From: Streptomyces sp. NBC_00223
GTDB taxonomy: Bacteria > Actinomycetota > Actinomycetes > Streptomycetales > Streptomycetaceae
Reading direction: 5' to 3'
DNA: 64,000 bases
Assembly: GCF_036199905.1 (NCBI RefSeq)
Contig: NZ_CP108109.1
Span: 3,271,501-3,335,500, forward strand
Below are positions 51,052 to 59,662 of this stretch, piece by piece; position 1 is the stretch's first letter; the number at the start of each line of letters is the position of its first letter. Both the position numbers and the translations under genes were made by a program. The notes beneath the pieces were generated by a model. That model was not told the DNA's origin. It did not search any database and worked only from the letters and a program-made list of their open reading frames with translations.

Positions 51052-52208
51052 TGCGGTGTTCCGCCCAGCAGGTCCACGCAGACGCGGGCTACGGCGGCGG
51101 GGAGGATCCCGCTGAGGTCGGCGCCGGCGTCCGGAGTGACGCCGTCGCGTACGGGACAGAGGTCACCCTGATGCATGCGTTCCGAGAAGGGGCTGGCGAC
51201 CGCGTGGTGGTGGGGCAGGCCGGTGCGCCACTTGCTGTGCGAGTGCCGGGCGTAGAGGCCGAGTACAGGCGGCCCGCCGCCATCGGCTCGACGGGCCATC
51301 GCCGCCAGGTGGGTGAGTCCGGTGTCGTTGCCGAGTACGAGGTCGCAGTTCGGGAGTACGTCGGCCAGAGCGTCGGCGGGGAGGCCGTCGAGGTGCAGGA
51401 TGCGAACGCCTCGGACAGCACCCGCTGCGGCGACGCGGACGCAGCCGTTCTGGTCGCCGCCGACGAGCAGGAGACGCACTGGTGTCTTCCGGGCGTCGGC
51501 GATGCGGCAGGCCACCTCCGTGAAACGTTCGGCGGTGTAGTCCTTGTGCTCGGGCCAACTCGTGGCGGTGATGGCGACAACGGTCAGGCCGTCGAACCAT
51601 CCTGCGGCCCGTAGCTGCCGGGTGAGCCGATTCGGGGCGGCGGTGAGCGTGGGCGCGAATGAACCCTGAGCCGGGAGTCGGAATCCGAGGCGGCGTTCGA
51701 GCGCGAGGTAGTGGCGCGCCGGCATGTCGGGGAATGCCCGGCCGTCGCTGGTCCAGCACGGTGGAGCGGCGGGATCACAGACCACGCGCAGATGGGCGTC
51801 GTCCGTGTGACGCTCGACGGATTCGCGATCTCCGATGACGACGAACTTGCCACCCATGGCTGCGCCCGGCGGATCGGTGAGCGTGCCGGTACGGGCGATG
51901 AGCTTGGCGTACGGCCCCTCAGCCTGCACGAGCAACGGGCCGGTGGGCGATTGCAGCGTGAGCCAGTCGTGCACCGCGCGGACGGCGCTGATTGCGAGGA
52001 GTGAATCGCCGAGCTTGCCGCGGAAGGACACGAGGACTCCGTCGCACTCGGCCAGACGGCAGACGAGTTCAGCACTCGGAGGTATCGGAAGGGGCGCTCC
52101 GACAGCGAGTTGCCGGCGCTCGTATCCGAGCGGAGTGGTGTGCACCGTGTCGGGGGAAAACACCTCCGCTCCCGAACAGAAGCGGATACCCGGCAGGGAA
52201 AACGTCAT
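51048..52208 (-). CDS. Glycosyltransferase family 9-like (heptosyltransferase-like) protein
   Basis: 386 residues from ATG 52208. GT-B halves: FRGKLGDSLLAISAVRAVHD (the GDxL.s.p.l. region of GT9), and AITATSWPEHKDYTAERFTE, LLLVGGDQNG, PNCDLVLGNDTGLTHLAAMA, the GND(T/S)G.xH..A motif of heptosyltransferases. The donor of GT9 is an ADP-sugar in Gram-negatives, but this bacterium lacks LPS, so another acceptor is to be expected. Couples to the phosphoribosyltransferase (ATGA). Confidence 0.82.
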   Translation of the reverse strand: MTFSLPGIRFCSGAEVFSPDTVHTTPLGYERRQLAVGAPLPIPPSAELVCRLAECDGVLVSFRGKLGDSLLAISAVRAVHDWLTLQSPTGPLLVQAEGPYAKLIARTGTLTDPPGAAMGGKFVVIGDRESVERHTDDAHLRVVCDPAAPPCWTSDGRAFPDMPARHYLALERRLGFRLPAQGSFAPTLTAAPNRLTRQLRAAGWFDGLTVVAITATSWPEHKDYTAERFTEVACRIADARKTPVRLLLVGGDQNGCVRVAAAGAVRGVRILHLDGLPADALADVLPNCDLVLGNDTGLTHLAAMARRADGGGPPVLGLYARHSHSKWRTGLPHHHAVASPFSERMHQGDLCPVRDGVTPDAGADLSGILPAAVARVCVDLLGGTPQ

Positions 52209-52780
52209 CGCCCCTCCCCCATCGTTGTCAGCGCGATCAGCGGGATGCCCAGCTCTCCGAGCAGAGCACGGGCGCCCTGCGTGGTGTCCTCCACGAGACA
52301 GGCCGCCGCGAGGGGCCGGGCGCCGGCTTCGCGGAGTCGCCGGGTCAGGTCGGCGAGGGTCTGTCCGGTCGTGACCTCGTCGTCGACGAGGATCATCTGC
52401 TGCCCCGGCGCGATCCCGTACGCGAAGACGTCCGTACGCATGGCGTGCGGTTCGCTGAACCGGACCGCGCCTTCGAGCGGCAGGTGCAGTTTCCACGCGA
52501 TCTTGTAGGGGAGTTGTGCCGCCGAGGCGAGGGAGACGGTGGGCAGGATTCCACCGGCGTCGAGACCCAGCAGGAAGTCCGCCGAGACGAGCACTCCGGG
52601 GACCTCCGCGACCACTCGCTCCCAAAGGGCGGTCCCGGTCGAAGCGAGGGCGTCGGGATGAACGGCATCCTCCAGACCGTCGAGCGTGTGGATCACCCGC
52701 TCGCGGCGGCTGCCGGGGCCGACGCCGAGCCGTTCGACGATGCGGGCCGAGAACGGCGGTACGGCCACGGTTTCGGGCAT
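52205..52780 (-). CDS. Phosphoribosyltransferase
   Basis: 191 residues from ATG 52780 (GGAG upstream). The PRPP motif MILVDDEVTTGQTL (about 128-141) is complete, with a flexible loop and hood region before it (AAQLPYKIAWKLHL, MRTDVFAYGI). Type I PRTase, most similar in style to adenine/orotate-like enzymes; base or acceptor not readable. In this operon it could form a nucleotide or split one to give PRPP. Confidence 0.85.
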   Translation of the reverse strand: MPETVAVPPFSARIVERLGVGPGSRRERVIHTLDGLEDAVHPDALASTGTALWERVVAEVPGVLVSADFLLGLDAGGILPTVSLASAAQLPYKIAWKLHLPLEGAVRFSEPHAMRTDVFAYGIAPGQQMILVDDEVTTGQTLADLTRRLREAGARPLAAACLVEDTTQGARALLGELGIPLIALTTMGEGR

Positions 52781-52828
52781 GGCGAAGCTCCATGTGGGGG
52801 AAGGGGGCAAGTACGGGGAGGGAGCGCT

Positions 52829-54646
52829 TCAGGCAGCGAGCTGGGCGGCGTACCAGGTCAGCAGTGCGTCCACCGCGACGAGAACGGGCGCGAGGACCTG
52901 TTCGCGGGGCTCGCGGGCGCCATCGCGCCAGGCAGCGGCGGTCTCGGCCAGTGTGGGCACGGACAGGGTCGGTAGGCCGGGCAGACTCGCGGCAGCTGCG
53001 AGGATGCGGTCGGGGCCTGTCTCCCATACGCCGTGCTCGCGCAGAAGGAGGCGGCAGGCGAGTACGAGGTGCTTGTACAGCGGACGCAGACGGTCCGGGT
53101 CGACCTCGGCTCGCAACCGCCTCATGGTGAGGATGACTTGAGGCAGTTCGTGGACGGCTGCCAGGCCGAGGTCGTCGCGGGTGATGTCGGGCAGCTCCAG
53201 TGCGGCGTCCGCATAGAGCACCGGCCGGTCGGCATGAAGCTGGTGGATCGCGAAGGCGACTCGTGGGGTGAGCCGTCGGGCTGCCAGCTCATTGCTGGTG
53301 GCGAGGGTGAGCCCGACGGAGGCCGCGTTGCCGAGGGCGAGCATGTACTGGTCCAGCGCTTTGCCGACGCCCGCTGCGATCGTGTGGTCAGCGACTATGA
53401 GCAGATCGAGGTCGGACCATCCGGGTATCCAAGTGCCCTCTCCGGTGCTTCCGGTGAGGGCGACAAGCTTCAAGGCACCCCGGTACGACCTGAGTTCGTC
53501 GACCAGGTCGGCCGTCGCGGCGGCGACAGGCCCGGGGAGGCCGAGCCCGTACGGTGTGGCGGTTCGCGGTACCGCTGGGATGGGTGGCGTCGCTATGCGG
53601 CGCAGTCGCGCCCTCAGGTCGATGATGCTGCCGGAGTTGTCGATCATGTGGTCTGCAATGCCGGCGACGAGATGTGCCCCTCGGCTCATTTTGACCTGGT
53701 CCTTGGCAGCCACGGCATCGGCCGTGGTGCCGGATCGTGTGACGCGTACGGCGAAAGGGGCGTCCAGGTAGACGATCTGCAGCCGGTCGGTCATCAGGTG
53801 CTTGAGTTCGGCGATGGAAGCGTCGTCGTGGACCGATTCGATGGTGATCAACCGGGAGTCCGCATGTGTGTTCGCGAATCGATTGAGTTCGTCGAGGAGA
53901 AGTTCCGCCTGACGCCGGGCGGAAAGCATGTACGGGTCGGCCAGCCCGTGTCTTCCGGCTGCCTGCCGCAACAGGTACCCGATCTTGAAACGCTGGGCGC
54001 CACAGACGCGTTGGACGAACTCAGCACTGGTGCTCTTGCCGCACTCGCTGAGTCCGCCGAATGCGATGACCCGTGCCAACCGGGAGCTCGGCTTGATCTC
54101 CGTGGCCTCGGCCTCGTCCCTGCCGTAGAGCTTGTGGCGGGCAGGAAGAGGCAGCCGGCGGACTCCCGCGGCGACATCGACGGTGAGTGAGTCGAGAGCG
54201 GTGCACAGCTCCTCCTGTTGCCTGTGGAGTGCCGACACGCGCCGCATCGCCAGGTCGTCCCGGTCCGAGGCCCGCTCACTGTGCCAGATCCGCAAGGTCA
54301 GTACCGACAGACGGTCGAGAACGGAGGCCAGCGTTTCGGTGTGCAGCGGAGCGTCGACCGGAGCGGACACGGCCAGGCTTACGAGGACTTCGTCCGCCCG
54401 CTCGGCGAGGGCGTTGCGTTCGGCATTGAGCTGGTCGATTTCCCGCTTGCAGTCGGCGATGTGCTCGGCGGACAGGCCGGCCGCTCGTACGCGGTCCTCG
54501 GCGTTCCACAGCAGCGCGTTGACCGCATGCAAGCGTGTCACCGCGTCGTCGAGGCGTCCGAGGTCCTTCTCCGGAAGTTTGGCGGCGATGCGGGTGAAGC
54601 CCGGTGGAAGGAACAGCCGTGGGGGGCTTCCCGGCGTGTACGTCAT
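52829..54646 (-). CDS. Fusion of DUF4254-like, P-loop kinase and nucleotidyltransferase domains
   Basis: 605 residues from ATG 54646, overlapping the thymidylate-kinase-like gene. Front (35-90): LHAVNALLWNAEDRVRAAGL, CKREIDQLNAERNALAERAD, resembling DUF4254. Middle: kinase P-loop AFGGLSECGKSTSAEF (about 185-200) with IVYLDAPFAVRVTR, like dephospho-CoA or nucleotide kinases. Rear: nucleotidyltransferase GSTGEGTWIPGWSDLDLLIV (GS...DxD), then a helical DUF4111-like tail. Such a three-part protein is not one I know. It may phosphorylate and then activate a sugar or nucleoside. Confidence 0.72.
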   Translation of the reverse strand: MTYTPGSPPRLFLPPGFTRIAAKLPEKDLGRLDDAVTRLHAVNALLWNAEDRVRAAGLSAEHIADCKREIDQLNAERNALAERADEVLVSLAVSAPVDAPLHTETLASVLDRLSVLTLRIWHSERASDRDDLAMRRVSALHRQQEELCTALDSLTVDVAAGVRRLPLPARHKLYGRDEAEATEIKPSSRLARVIAFGGLSECGKSTSAEFVQRVCGAQRFKIGYLLRQAAGRHGLADPYMLSARRQAELLLDELNRFANTHADSRLITIESVHDDASIAELKHLMTDRLQIVYLDAPFAVRVTRSGTTADAVAAKDQVKMSRGAHLVAGIADHMIDNSGSIIDLRARLRRIATPPIPAVPRTATPYGLGLPGPVAAATADLVDELRSYRGALKLVALTGSTGEGTWIPGWSDLDLLIVADHTIAAGVGKALDQYMLALGNAASVGLTLATSNELAARRLTPRVAFAIHQLHADRPVLYADAALELPDITRDDLGLAAVHELPQVILTMRRLRAEVDPDRLRPLYKHLVLACRLLLREHGVWETGPDRILAAAASLPGLPTLSVPTLAETAAAWRDGAREPREQVLAPVLVAVDALLTWYAAQLAA

Positions 54647-55302
54647 CGGTTGTCCCCTTCTGCGTGAGCCCGGGCAGGAAGGCGGGGGCCGATTTCCTTG
54701 ACGATCTCGTCGTGGACGTCGGAACCCGACCGCTGCTCGCAGTCCACAACGAGGTCGTATCTGCCCTGGTCGGCCTGGTGGAGCAGGATCGCGTGGAGCA
54801 CCTTCTGGTATGCGGGGTAGATCCCTGTCCACGGGCGGCCTTCCCGCGCGCTGGTGATTCCGTAGCTGCGACCCGGGTCGAGCGACGGAAGGAGAAGGAC
54901 CGAGATCTCCGGCGGGGCGGAGAACGGTCCCGCGATGTCGCCGACAGTCCGCAGGGCCTCCCGCGCCGACAGGCCCTCTTTGATCACACTGGTCGCCGCG
55001 GCGACGGCCATCAACATCGGCAGGCCGCGGTCGAGCAAGCCGATGCGCCCGGGCTCACGAGCAGTTGCACGTTTGGTGTGACCGCCGGCCAGCATCGACG
55101 TCAGCTCCACGGTCGTGGACCTCTCGAACCACCAGCTCGCGTAGCCTTCGCCCGCGACTCGTTCCCAAGCCGCGGGGTCGTGCTCGTGAACGGCCCCCAG
55201 CGCCTGGAATCTCTCCCAGCGCCGGGCCAGCCTCCGTAACTGCGTCGTCTTCCCGACGTTGTCGGGCCCGTTGAAGCTGATGAAGTCCGGCAGGTCCCCC
55301 AT
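54643..55302 (-). CDS. Thymidylate-kinase-like P-loop protein
   Basis: 219 residues. P-loop SFNGPDNVGKTTQLRRLA (9-26), DRGLP (33 aa before LSAREAL) in place of the DR(Y/H) motif, and ISVLLLPSLDPGRS as the third strand. The lid segment of true dTMP kinases (RxxxR) is not evident, so another nucleotide may be the substrate. Overlaps the fusion gene by four bases and follows the Nudix gene after six. Confidence 0.78.
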   Translation of the reverse strand: MGDLPDFISFNGPDNVGKTTQLRRLARRWERFQALGAVHEHDPAAWERVAGEGYASWWFERSTTVELTSMLAGGHTKRATAREPGRIGLLDRGLPMLMAVAAATSVIKEGLSAREALRTVGDIAGPFSAPPEISVLLLPSLDPGRSYGITSAREGRPWTGIYPAYQKVLHAILLHQADQGRYDLVVDCEQRSGSDVHDEIVKEIGPRLPARAHAEGDNR

Positions 55303-55308
55303 CAGCGG

Positions 55309-55776
55309 TCAGCCCTTCCGGATGACCGTGTCGAGGACGGAGACGATCGCGTCGACGTTGCCGGCCACGAAGTCGGCCAGCTCCGGGGGCATGAGGTTGA
55401 GGTCGCGGATGCTGTCGGCCGTGAAGGGGACGCGGACGATCTCGTAACCGCCGCGCTCCGGCTTGGAGAACTCCGTGCCGGTCCGCACGGACACGTCCAT
55501 GCCCGCCAGGCGGGCGGCGAAGATGTGCTGCACGCCGATGCCGCCGTCCAACTCGTCCGTGATGAGGTGAACCAGTTCGGCACGGTCGAGCGTGCCACCC
55601 AACTCCTCGAAGACCTCGCGGTGCAGCGCGGCTTCGATGCTGTCGTCCTCCTCCTCGACACCGCCGCCGACAGTGACCCAGTACGGGTCGCGGCCGGCCT
55701 TGACGCGCTTGATGAGGACCAGTTCGTCGCGGTCGAGCAGGATGGCGCGGGCGTTGCGCTTGATGATGTCGGACAT
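55309..55776 (-). CDS. Nudix hydrolase
   Basis: 155 residues from ATG 55776 (AGGAG upstream). The Nudix box runs from about 37 to 60: GGGVEEEDDSIEAALHREVF, EELGG. The REVxEExG end is perfect but the box has one extra residue and Asp where the first Glu is usual. Likely cleaves a nucleoside diphosphate linked to another moiety. First gene of the leftward operon; the regulator gene at 55954 is divergent. Confidence 0.87.
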   Translation of the reverse strand: MSDIIKRNARAILLDRDELVLIKRVKAGRDPYWVTVGGGVEEEDDSIEAALHREVFEELGGTLDRAELVHLITDELDGGIGVQHIFAARLAGMDVSVRTGTEFSKPERGGYEIVRVPFTADSIRDLNLMPPELADFVAGNVDAIVSVLDTVIRKG

Positions 55777-55953
55777 GCCGCAACTCCTTGCTGCGCAGGT
55801 GCTTTCGGGCCGGTCCATGTCGGCCCGGGGGAACAGCATGCTGCACACCGCTGACCGGATGTGACGTACAGATGCCGCACAAACGCCGTACCGCTGCCGA
55901 ACACAAGTGGTTACGCTGAGTATTTCGTCCGTGTCGGAGGGGAGGGAACGGTC
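55777..55953. promoter_or_regulatory. Divergent promoter region of the island
   Basis: 177 bases between the Nudix and XRE genes, the only place where both operons of the island can start. GGAGGGGAGGG precedes the XRE ATG. No clear palindrome; GTGACGTAC and GTTACGCTG near 55,860 and 55,910 are weak candidates. Confidence 0.4.
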
Positions 55954-57093
55954 ATGGTCACGGTGCAGAACTGGTCCGGAAAAGAGGCCCGGCTGCTGCG
56001 CGCGGCGATGCGCATGAGCATCCGCGACTTCGCCGCACACCTCGGCGTCAGCGACCGCGTCATCTCGAAGTGGGAGGCAGGCGGCGAGGGTTACTGTCCC
56101 CGCCCCGACTCACAGGCGGTCCTGGACACCGCGCTGGCCCGCTCCACCGACGAGACCCGCGTCCGATTCGCCGAAGCGCTGGGCCGACCGACGGCTGCGG
56201 CCCCGGGAACCGGCCGGATACGCGTCGACTCGCACAAGTTCCTACCGGTCTTCATCGGCGCCGAGCAGGCACGACGTCTACGGGCCGAGATGGGCGAGAG
56301 ATCGGCCGACAGTTGGCTGGAGTCCTCATCGGCACGCCTTGAACACTCGGACAAGCGGACGACATGCACCCTGCTCGTCTACGCCTGCGGGGTGGCCGTC
56401 TTCCACCTCGTCCAGCCCCAGGTTCCGGATTCCCTCACCGATCTGGCCGTGTGGCGGTACCGCTCGTACGTGACAGACCTGCCCTGGGCAGGTGCAACGC
56501 TACGGGACCTTCTGGGCTGGGACCCTGGTGCGCAACTCCATCCGGAATACGTACTGTCGCTCTATTGGGTCACGTCCGGTCCCTGGGCCGTCGGCGCCGA
56601 GTTCGATACCGCCCTGCGGTTGCTGTCCACCCCGTCCGTACTGGTCGACCGCGGTGCGGCGACCGGGCCCTCGCCGCTCCACCAGTCCGTTGAGGAGTCG
56701 CTGCTCACCACGGGCTTCGACCACCCGGACATCGTCTCCTTCGGCGTCCGCGGCGTCTCCACCGGTTACGCCGGCTGGTCCGGAGTGGCCTACGCCGCTC
56801 ACTCGCGCGAGCGCAGCCTCACCATCGACGAACTCATCGCCTGCGAACTCACAGTCCAGACCCTGTGGTGCTTCTCCCGCCAGATCCAGAAGCTCGTCGA
56901 AGACGGCGAGGACCCCTCGACCCCCGACGACTTCGGCTGGCGCTTCCTTCGCGCCGCCTATTCCCGTCTCACGACGGCCCGCGCCCAGGAGACAGCGCAG
57001 CATGTCCTGATGCGAGAGGCCATCATGAAGACAAGCGGACTCGCAGAACGGCTGCGAGCCGCGCAGGACGCCCTCCGGGACAGCGTCGGCTGA
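55954..57093 (+). CDS. XRE-type regulator with large C-terminal domain
   Basis: 379 residues from ATG 55954. Helix-turn-helix at 10-50: KEARLLRAAMRMSIRDFAAH, GVSDRVISKWEAGG. The rest is not DUF5753; it has a globular domain (TCTLLVYACGVAVFHLVQPQ, YVLSLYWVTSGPWAVGAEF) ending in long helices. Actinobacterial proteins of this plan often control nearby Nudix and nucleotide-related genes. Sitting between the two operons of the island it is the probable local regulator. Confidence 0.82.
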   Translation: MVTVQNWSGKEARLLRAAMRMSIRDFAAHLGVSDRVISKWEAGGEGYCPRPDSQAVLDTALARSTDETRVRFAEALGRPTAAAPGTGRIRVDSHKFLPVFIGAEQARRLRAEMGERSADSWLESSSARLEHSDKRTTCTLLVYACGVAVFHLVQPQVPDSLTDLAVWRYRSYVTDLPWAGATLRDLLGWDPGAQLHPEYVLSLYWVTSGPWAVGAEFDTALRLLSTPSVLVDRGAATGPSPLHQSVEESLLTTGFDHPDIVSFGVRGVSTGYAGWSGVAYAAHSRERSLTIDELIACELTVQTLWCFSRQIQKLVEDGEDPSTPDDFGWRFLRAAYSRLTTARAQETAQHVLMREAIMKTSGLAERLRAAQDALRDSVG

Positions 57094-57111
57094 CGACAGG
57101 AGACACCGCAC

Positions 57112-57681
57112 ATGGACATCGACCGCGCGGCCCTGATCGCCATCGACACACAGAACGGCTTCACCAACCACCACAGCCGGCACGCGATCCCCGTCATCTC
57201 GGGCTTGGTCGGTCGCTGGTCCGCCGCAGGCCTCCCGGTCGTCTTCACCCGCTACCACAACTACCCGGACAGCCCCTTCGAGCGTTTCTTCGGTTGGACC
57301 CGACTCCAGCACTCACCCGAAACCGACATTGTCCCAGAGTTGGCCGAGTACGCCGCGGCCTCGAACGCCGTCCTCGACAAGTTCGGATACTCCCTGTTCA
57401 CGGAAGAGGCGACCGAGCTGATCCGGGAAGCGGGTTGGACCGACCTCGTCTTCTGCGGCATCGCCACCGAAAGCTGCGTCCTGAAGTCCGCCGCCGACGC
57501 CTTCGAACGCGGCCACACCCCCTGGATCGTCACGGACGCCTCGGCCAGCGACGCCGGCCCCGCCGTCCACGACGCGGGCCTCCTCGTAGCACGCCGCCTC
57601 ATCGGCCGCAGACAGCTCGTCACGACCGACGACGTCCTACGGGAACTGGCCCCCAGGCTCCAAGAGCCGGTGTTGGAATAG
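57112..57681 (+). CDS. Isochorismatase-like cysteine hydrolase
   Basis: 189 residues. Triad: Asp12 (AIDTQNGF), Lys90 (LDKFGYS) and Cys122 (GIATESCV). The family hydrolyses amides or vinyl ethers: nicotinamide, ureido compounds, isochorismate. AGGAGA lies before the ATG; the flavoprotein gene follows after five bases. In a nucleotide-type pathway an amidase role is the more likely. Confidence 0.9.
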   Translation: MDIDRAALIAIDTQNGFTNHHSRHAIPVISGLVGRWSAAGLPVVFTRYHNYPDSPFERFFGWTRLQHSPETDIVPELAEYAAASNAVLDKFGYSLFTEEATELIREAGWTDLVFCGIATESCVLKSAADAFERGHTPWIVTDASASDAGPAVHDAGLLVARRLIGRRQLVTTDDVLRELAPRLQEPVLE

Positions 57682-57686
57682 ACGCT

Positions 57687-58628
57687 ATGGAAGCGAACCC
57701 ACGCCCCGGCAACAGCACCGACCTGATCATCGTCGGCGGGGGTCCCGCCGGATGTGCGGCAGCCCTGATGGCCGCAAGCGTCGGAATGCGGTCGGTCCTG
57801 ATCGAGGCCGATGTTCTCTGCGCCAAGCTCCGACAATTCTCGGCAGTCAACAACGTGGTGGGCGGCTATGCCAGCGGGCCCGAACTCGCCGCCGTAATCG
57901 CGAAGGACATCACCCGTAGCGACCTCTGCAATGTCGAACTCGGCGTACGGGCCACCGAGATCCACGCCTCCGACGACCGCGTGAGCGTCACTCTCGACAC
58001 CGGCGGCAGATTGACCGCGCCCTACGCCGTCGTGGCGACCGGCGTAGGACCACTGTCGGCAGTCGACGTGCCTTGGTTGACCACCCCCGACGACACTCTT
58101 CTGCCCACTCTCTGGGGAGCGAAGGTGGCCGACACTGACCACGGATGCCACCTCGTACTGGGCGCCGACCGCCCACTGGGCACCCTCCTGCGCGCCCACC
58201 CCACCCTCGAAGCGACGGTCTTGGTGGCGTACCCGCCGCAGGACGACTACAAGGTCCACGAGGTACGCGACGACCCCCGGGTCGCCCTTCTTCCTGTGAC
58301 GAGCCTCGCCGTACACGTCGGCGGAGATGCAGCGTTCACCGCCGAATGGACGGACCGGCAAGGGCAGCCCGGCACCCGAACCGCCGACGCCGTCTACCTC
58401 AACCTGGGGAGCACCCCCACTCCCCCCGCAGGCGCCGTCATTTCGGACAACACCGGCTATTGTCCGCCCGACCGCCAACACCCCCGTGTCCTGACCGCCG
58501 GCGACCTCCGCTCCTCCCGCTTCCAGCGCATCATGGCCGCGACCGGCTCCGGCAGCGAGGCTGCGCTCCGTGCCTACTACGCCTTGCATAGCTTGACTGC
58601 GGCGGCATCAAGCCGTCCCGGATATTGA
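57687..58628 (+). CDS. FAD-dependent oxidoreductase, thioredoxin-reductase-like without CxxC
   Basis: 313 residues. FAD loop IIVGGGPAGCAAALMAASVG (about 14-33), ATGVGPL after the first half, and the end GDLRSSRFQRIMAATGSGSEAA, the typical thioredoxin reductase C-terminus (GD.R....Q...A.G.G..AA). The redox CxxC in the middle domain is absent, as in 'thioredoxin reductase-like' enzymes of natural-product clusters. Could oxidise a small molecule. Convergent with the ABC permease. Confidence 0.85.
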   Translation: MEANPRPGNSTDLIIVGGGPAGCAAALMAASVGMRSVLIEADVLCAKLRQFSAVNNVVGGYASGPELAAVIAKDITRSDLCNVELGVRATEIHASDDRVSVTLDTGGRLTAPYAVVATGVGPLSAVDVPWLTTPDDTLLPTLWGAKVADTDHGCHLVLGADRPLGTLLRAHPTLEATVLVAYPPQDDYKVHEVRDDPRVALLPVTSLAVHVGGDAAFTAEWTDRQGQPGTRTADAVYLNLGSTPTPPAGAVISDNTGYCPPDRQHPRVLTAGDLRSSRFQRIMAATGSGSEAALRAYYALHSLTAAASSRPGY

Positions 58629-58660
58629 CCCGTTGGGCGGTGGTCGTCACGAGGCCGACC

Positions 58661-58676
58661 CCGCCTTGAGAGGCGG
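58661..58676. terminator. Small hairpin between convergent genes
   Basis: CCGCCT-TGAG-AGGCGG, a perfect 6-bp stem, lies in the 128-base gap after the flavoprotein gene. Confidence 0.45.
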
Positions 58677-58756
58677 CCCGGCCGTCGGGTCCGGGCAGGT
58701 GGTCCGGCGACGTGTCACCTGCGGCCGGGGCAGTGCGCCCGCTGCGGGGGGCGGGG

Positions 58757-59578
58757 TCAGTGGACCAGGAGGATGGCGATCCGGGCGGCGGCCCAGCGCA
58801 GCGCGAAGGCGCCCAGGAGCAGCAGATACGCCACCGGGACGAGGAGATCCGCGCCGAGATGGCCCAGCGAGGGGCCGCGGACGAGTTCGATGCTCTGGTA
58901 CAGCGGCAGGCACTCCACCACGATCTGGAGCCACCGGGGGTAGACGCCCAGCGGGTAGAAGGTGGTCGCGAAGAGGAACATCGGCAGCATCGCCAACTGG
59001 ATGAACTGGAAGTCCTGCCAGGTGCGCAGATAGCTGACCACCACCAGTCCGACCGAGCAGAACGCGAAGCCGATGAGTGCCGCGCCCGGGATCACCAGCA
59101 GGATGGCCGGCGAGTGGGCCAGACCGAGGACGCTCACCACGATCAGGAACCCGACGGTGATCAGAGTGCCGCGGACCACCGCCCACATGGCCTCGCCGAA
59201 GGCGATCTGCCGGGGTGACATGGGGGTGGCCTGGATCGCGTCGTAGGTGCGGTTCAGCTTCAGCTTCGCGAAGAGGTTGAACGTGGTCTCGTTCATGGCC
59301 CCGTTCATCGCCGTGGTGGCGAGCAGCGCCGGGGCGACAAAGGCGGAGTACGACACCTGGGCGTCGCCGAACCGGGTGGTGTGGCCGACGAGTTCGCCGA
59401 TCCCGACGCCCACCGAGAGCAGATAGAGAACCGGCTCGAAGACCTCGGCGAGCAGCAGGTACCAGGTGTGCCGGTAGATCATCAGATTGCGTTCGACCAT
59501 GTGCCGGGCCCCGGCGAGCAGCCCCTCGGGCCCGGGAACGGCGGCGTTAGCGGTCGTGGTGCTGGTTGTCGCGGTCAC
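58757..59578 (-). CDS. ABC-2 type permease (exporter subunit B)
   Basis: 273 residues from GTG 59578. Six membrane helices; ABC-2 signature FFQLAMLPMFLFATTFYPLG-like stretch (FQFIQLAMLPMFLFATTFYP) and LPLYQSIELVRG near the end, as in DrrB/NodJ. A paralogue of the permease encoded before it. Together with the ATPase at 60552 they form a drug or peptide exporter, probably for the product of the condensation-domain cluster. Confidence 0.9.
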   Translation of the reverse strand: MTATTSTTTANAAVPGPEGLLAGARHMVERNLMIYRHTWYLLLAEVFEPVLYLLSVGVGIGELVGHTTRFGDAQVSYSAFVAPALLATTAMNGAMNETTFNLFAKLKLNRTYDAIQATPMSPRQIAFGEAMWAVVRGTLITVGFLIVVSVLGLAHSPAILLVIPGAALIGFAFCSVGLVVVSYLRTWQDFQFIQLAMLPMFLFATTFYPLGVYPRWLQIVVECLPLYQSIELVRGPSLGHLGADLLVPVAYLLLLGAFALRWAAARIAILLVH

Positions 59579-59662
59579 GGTGTCGCCGCGCCTGCCTTTC
59601 GACGTCCGGTCGGTTCGCCGACGTGCGGGTCGGCCGGGCGCACCGCCCGGTCGGCCCGCACG

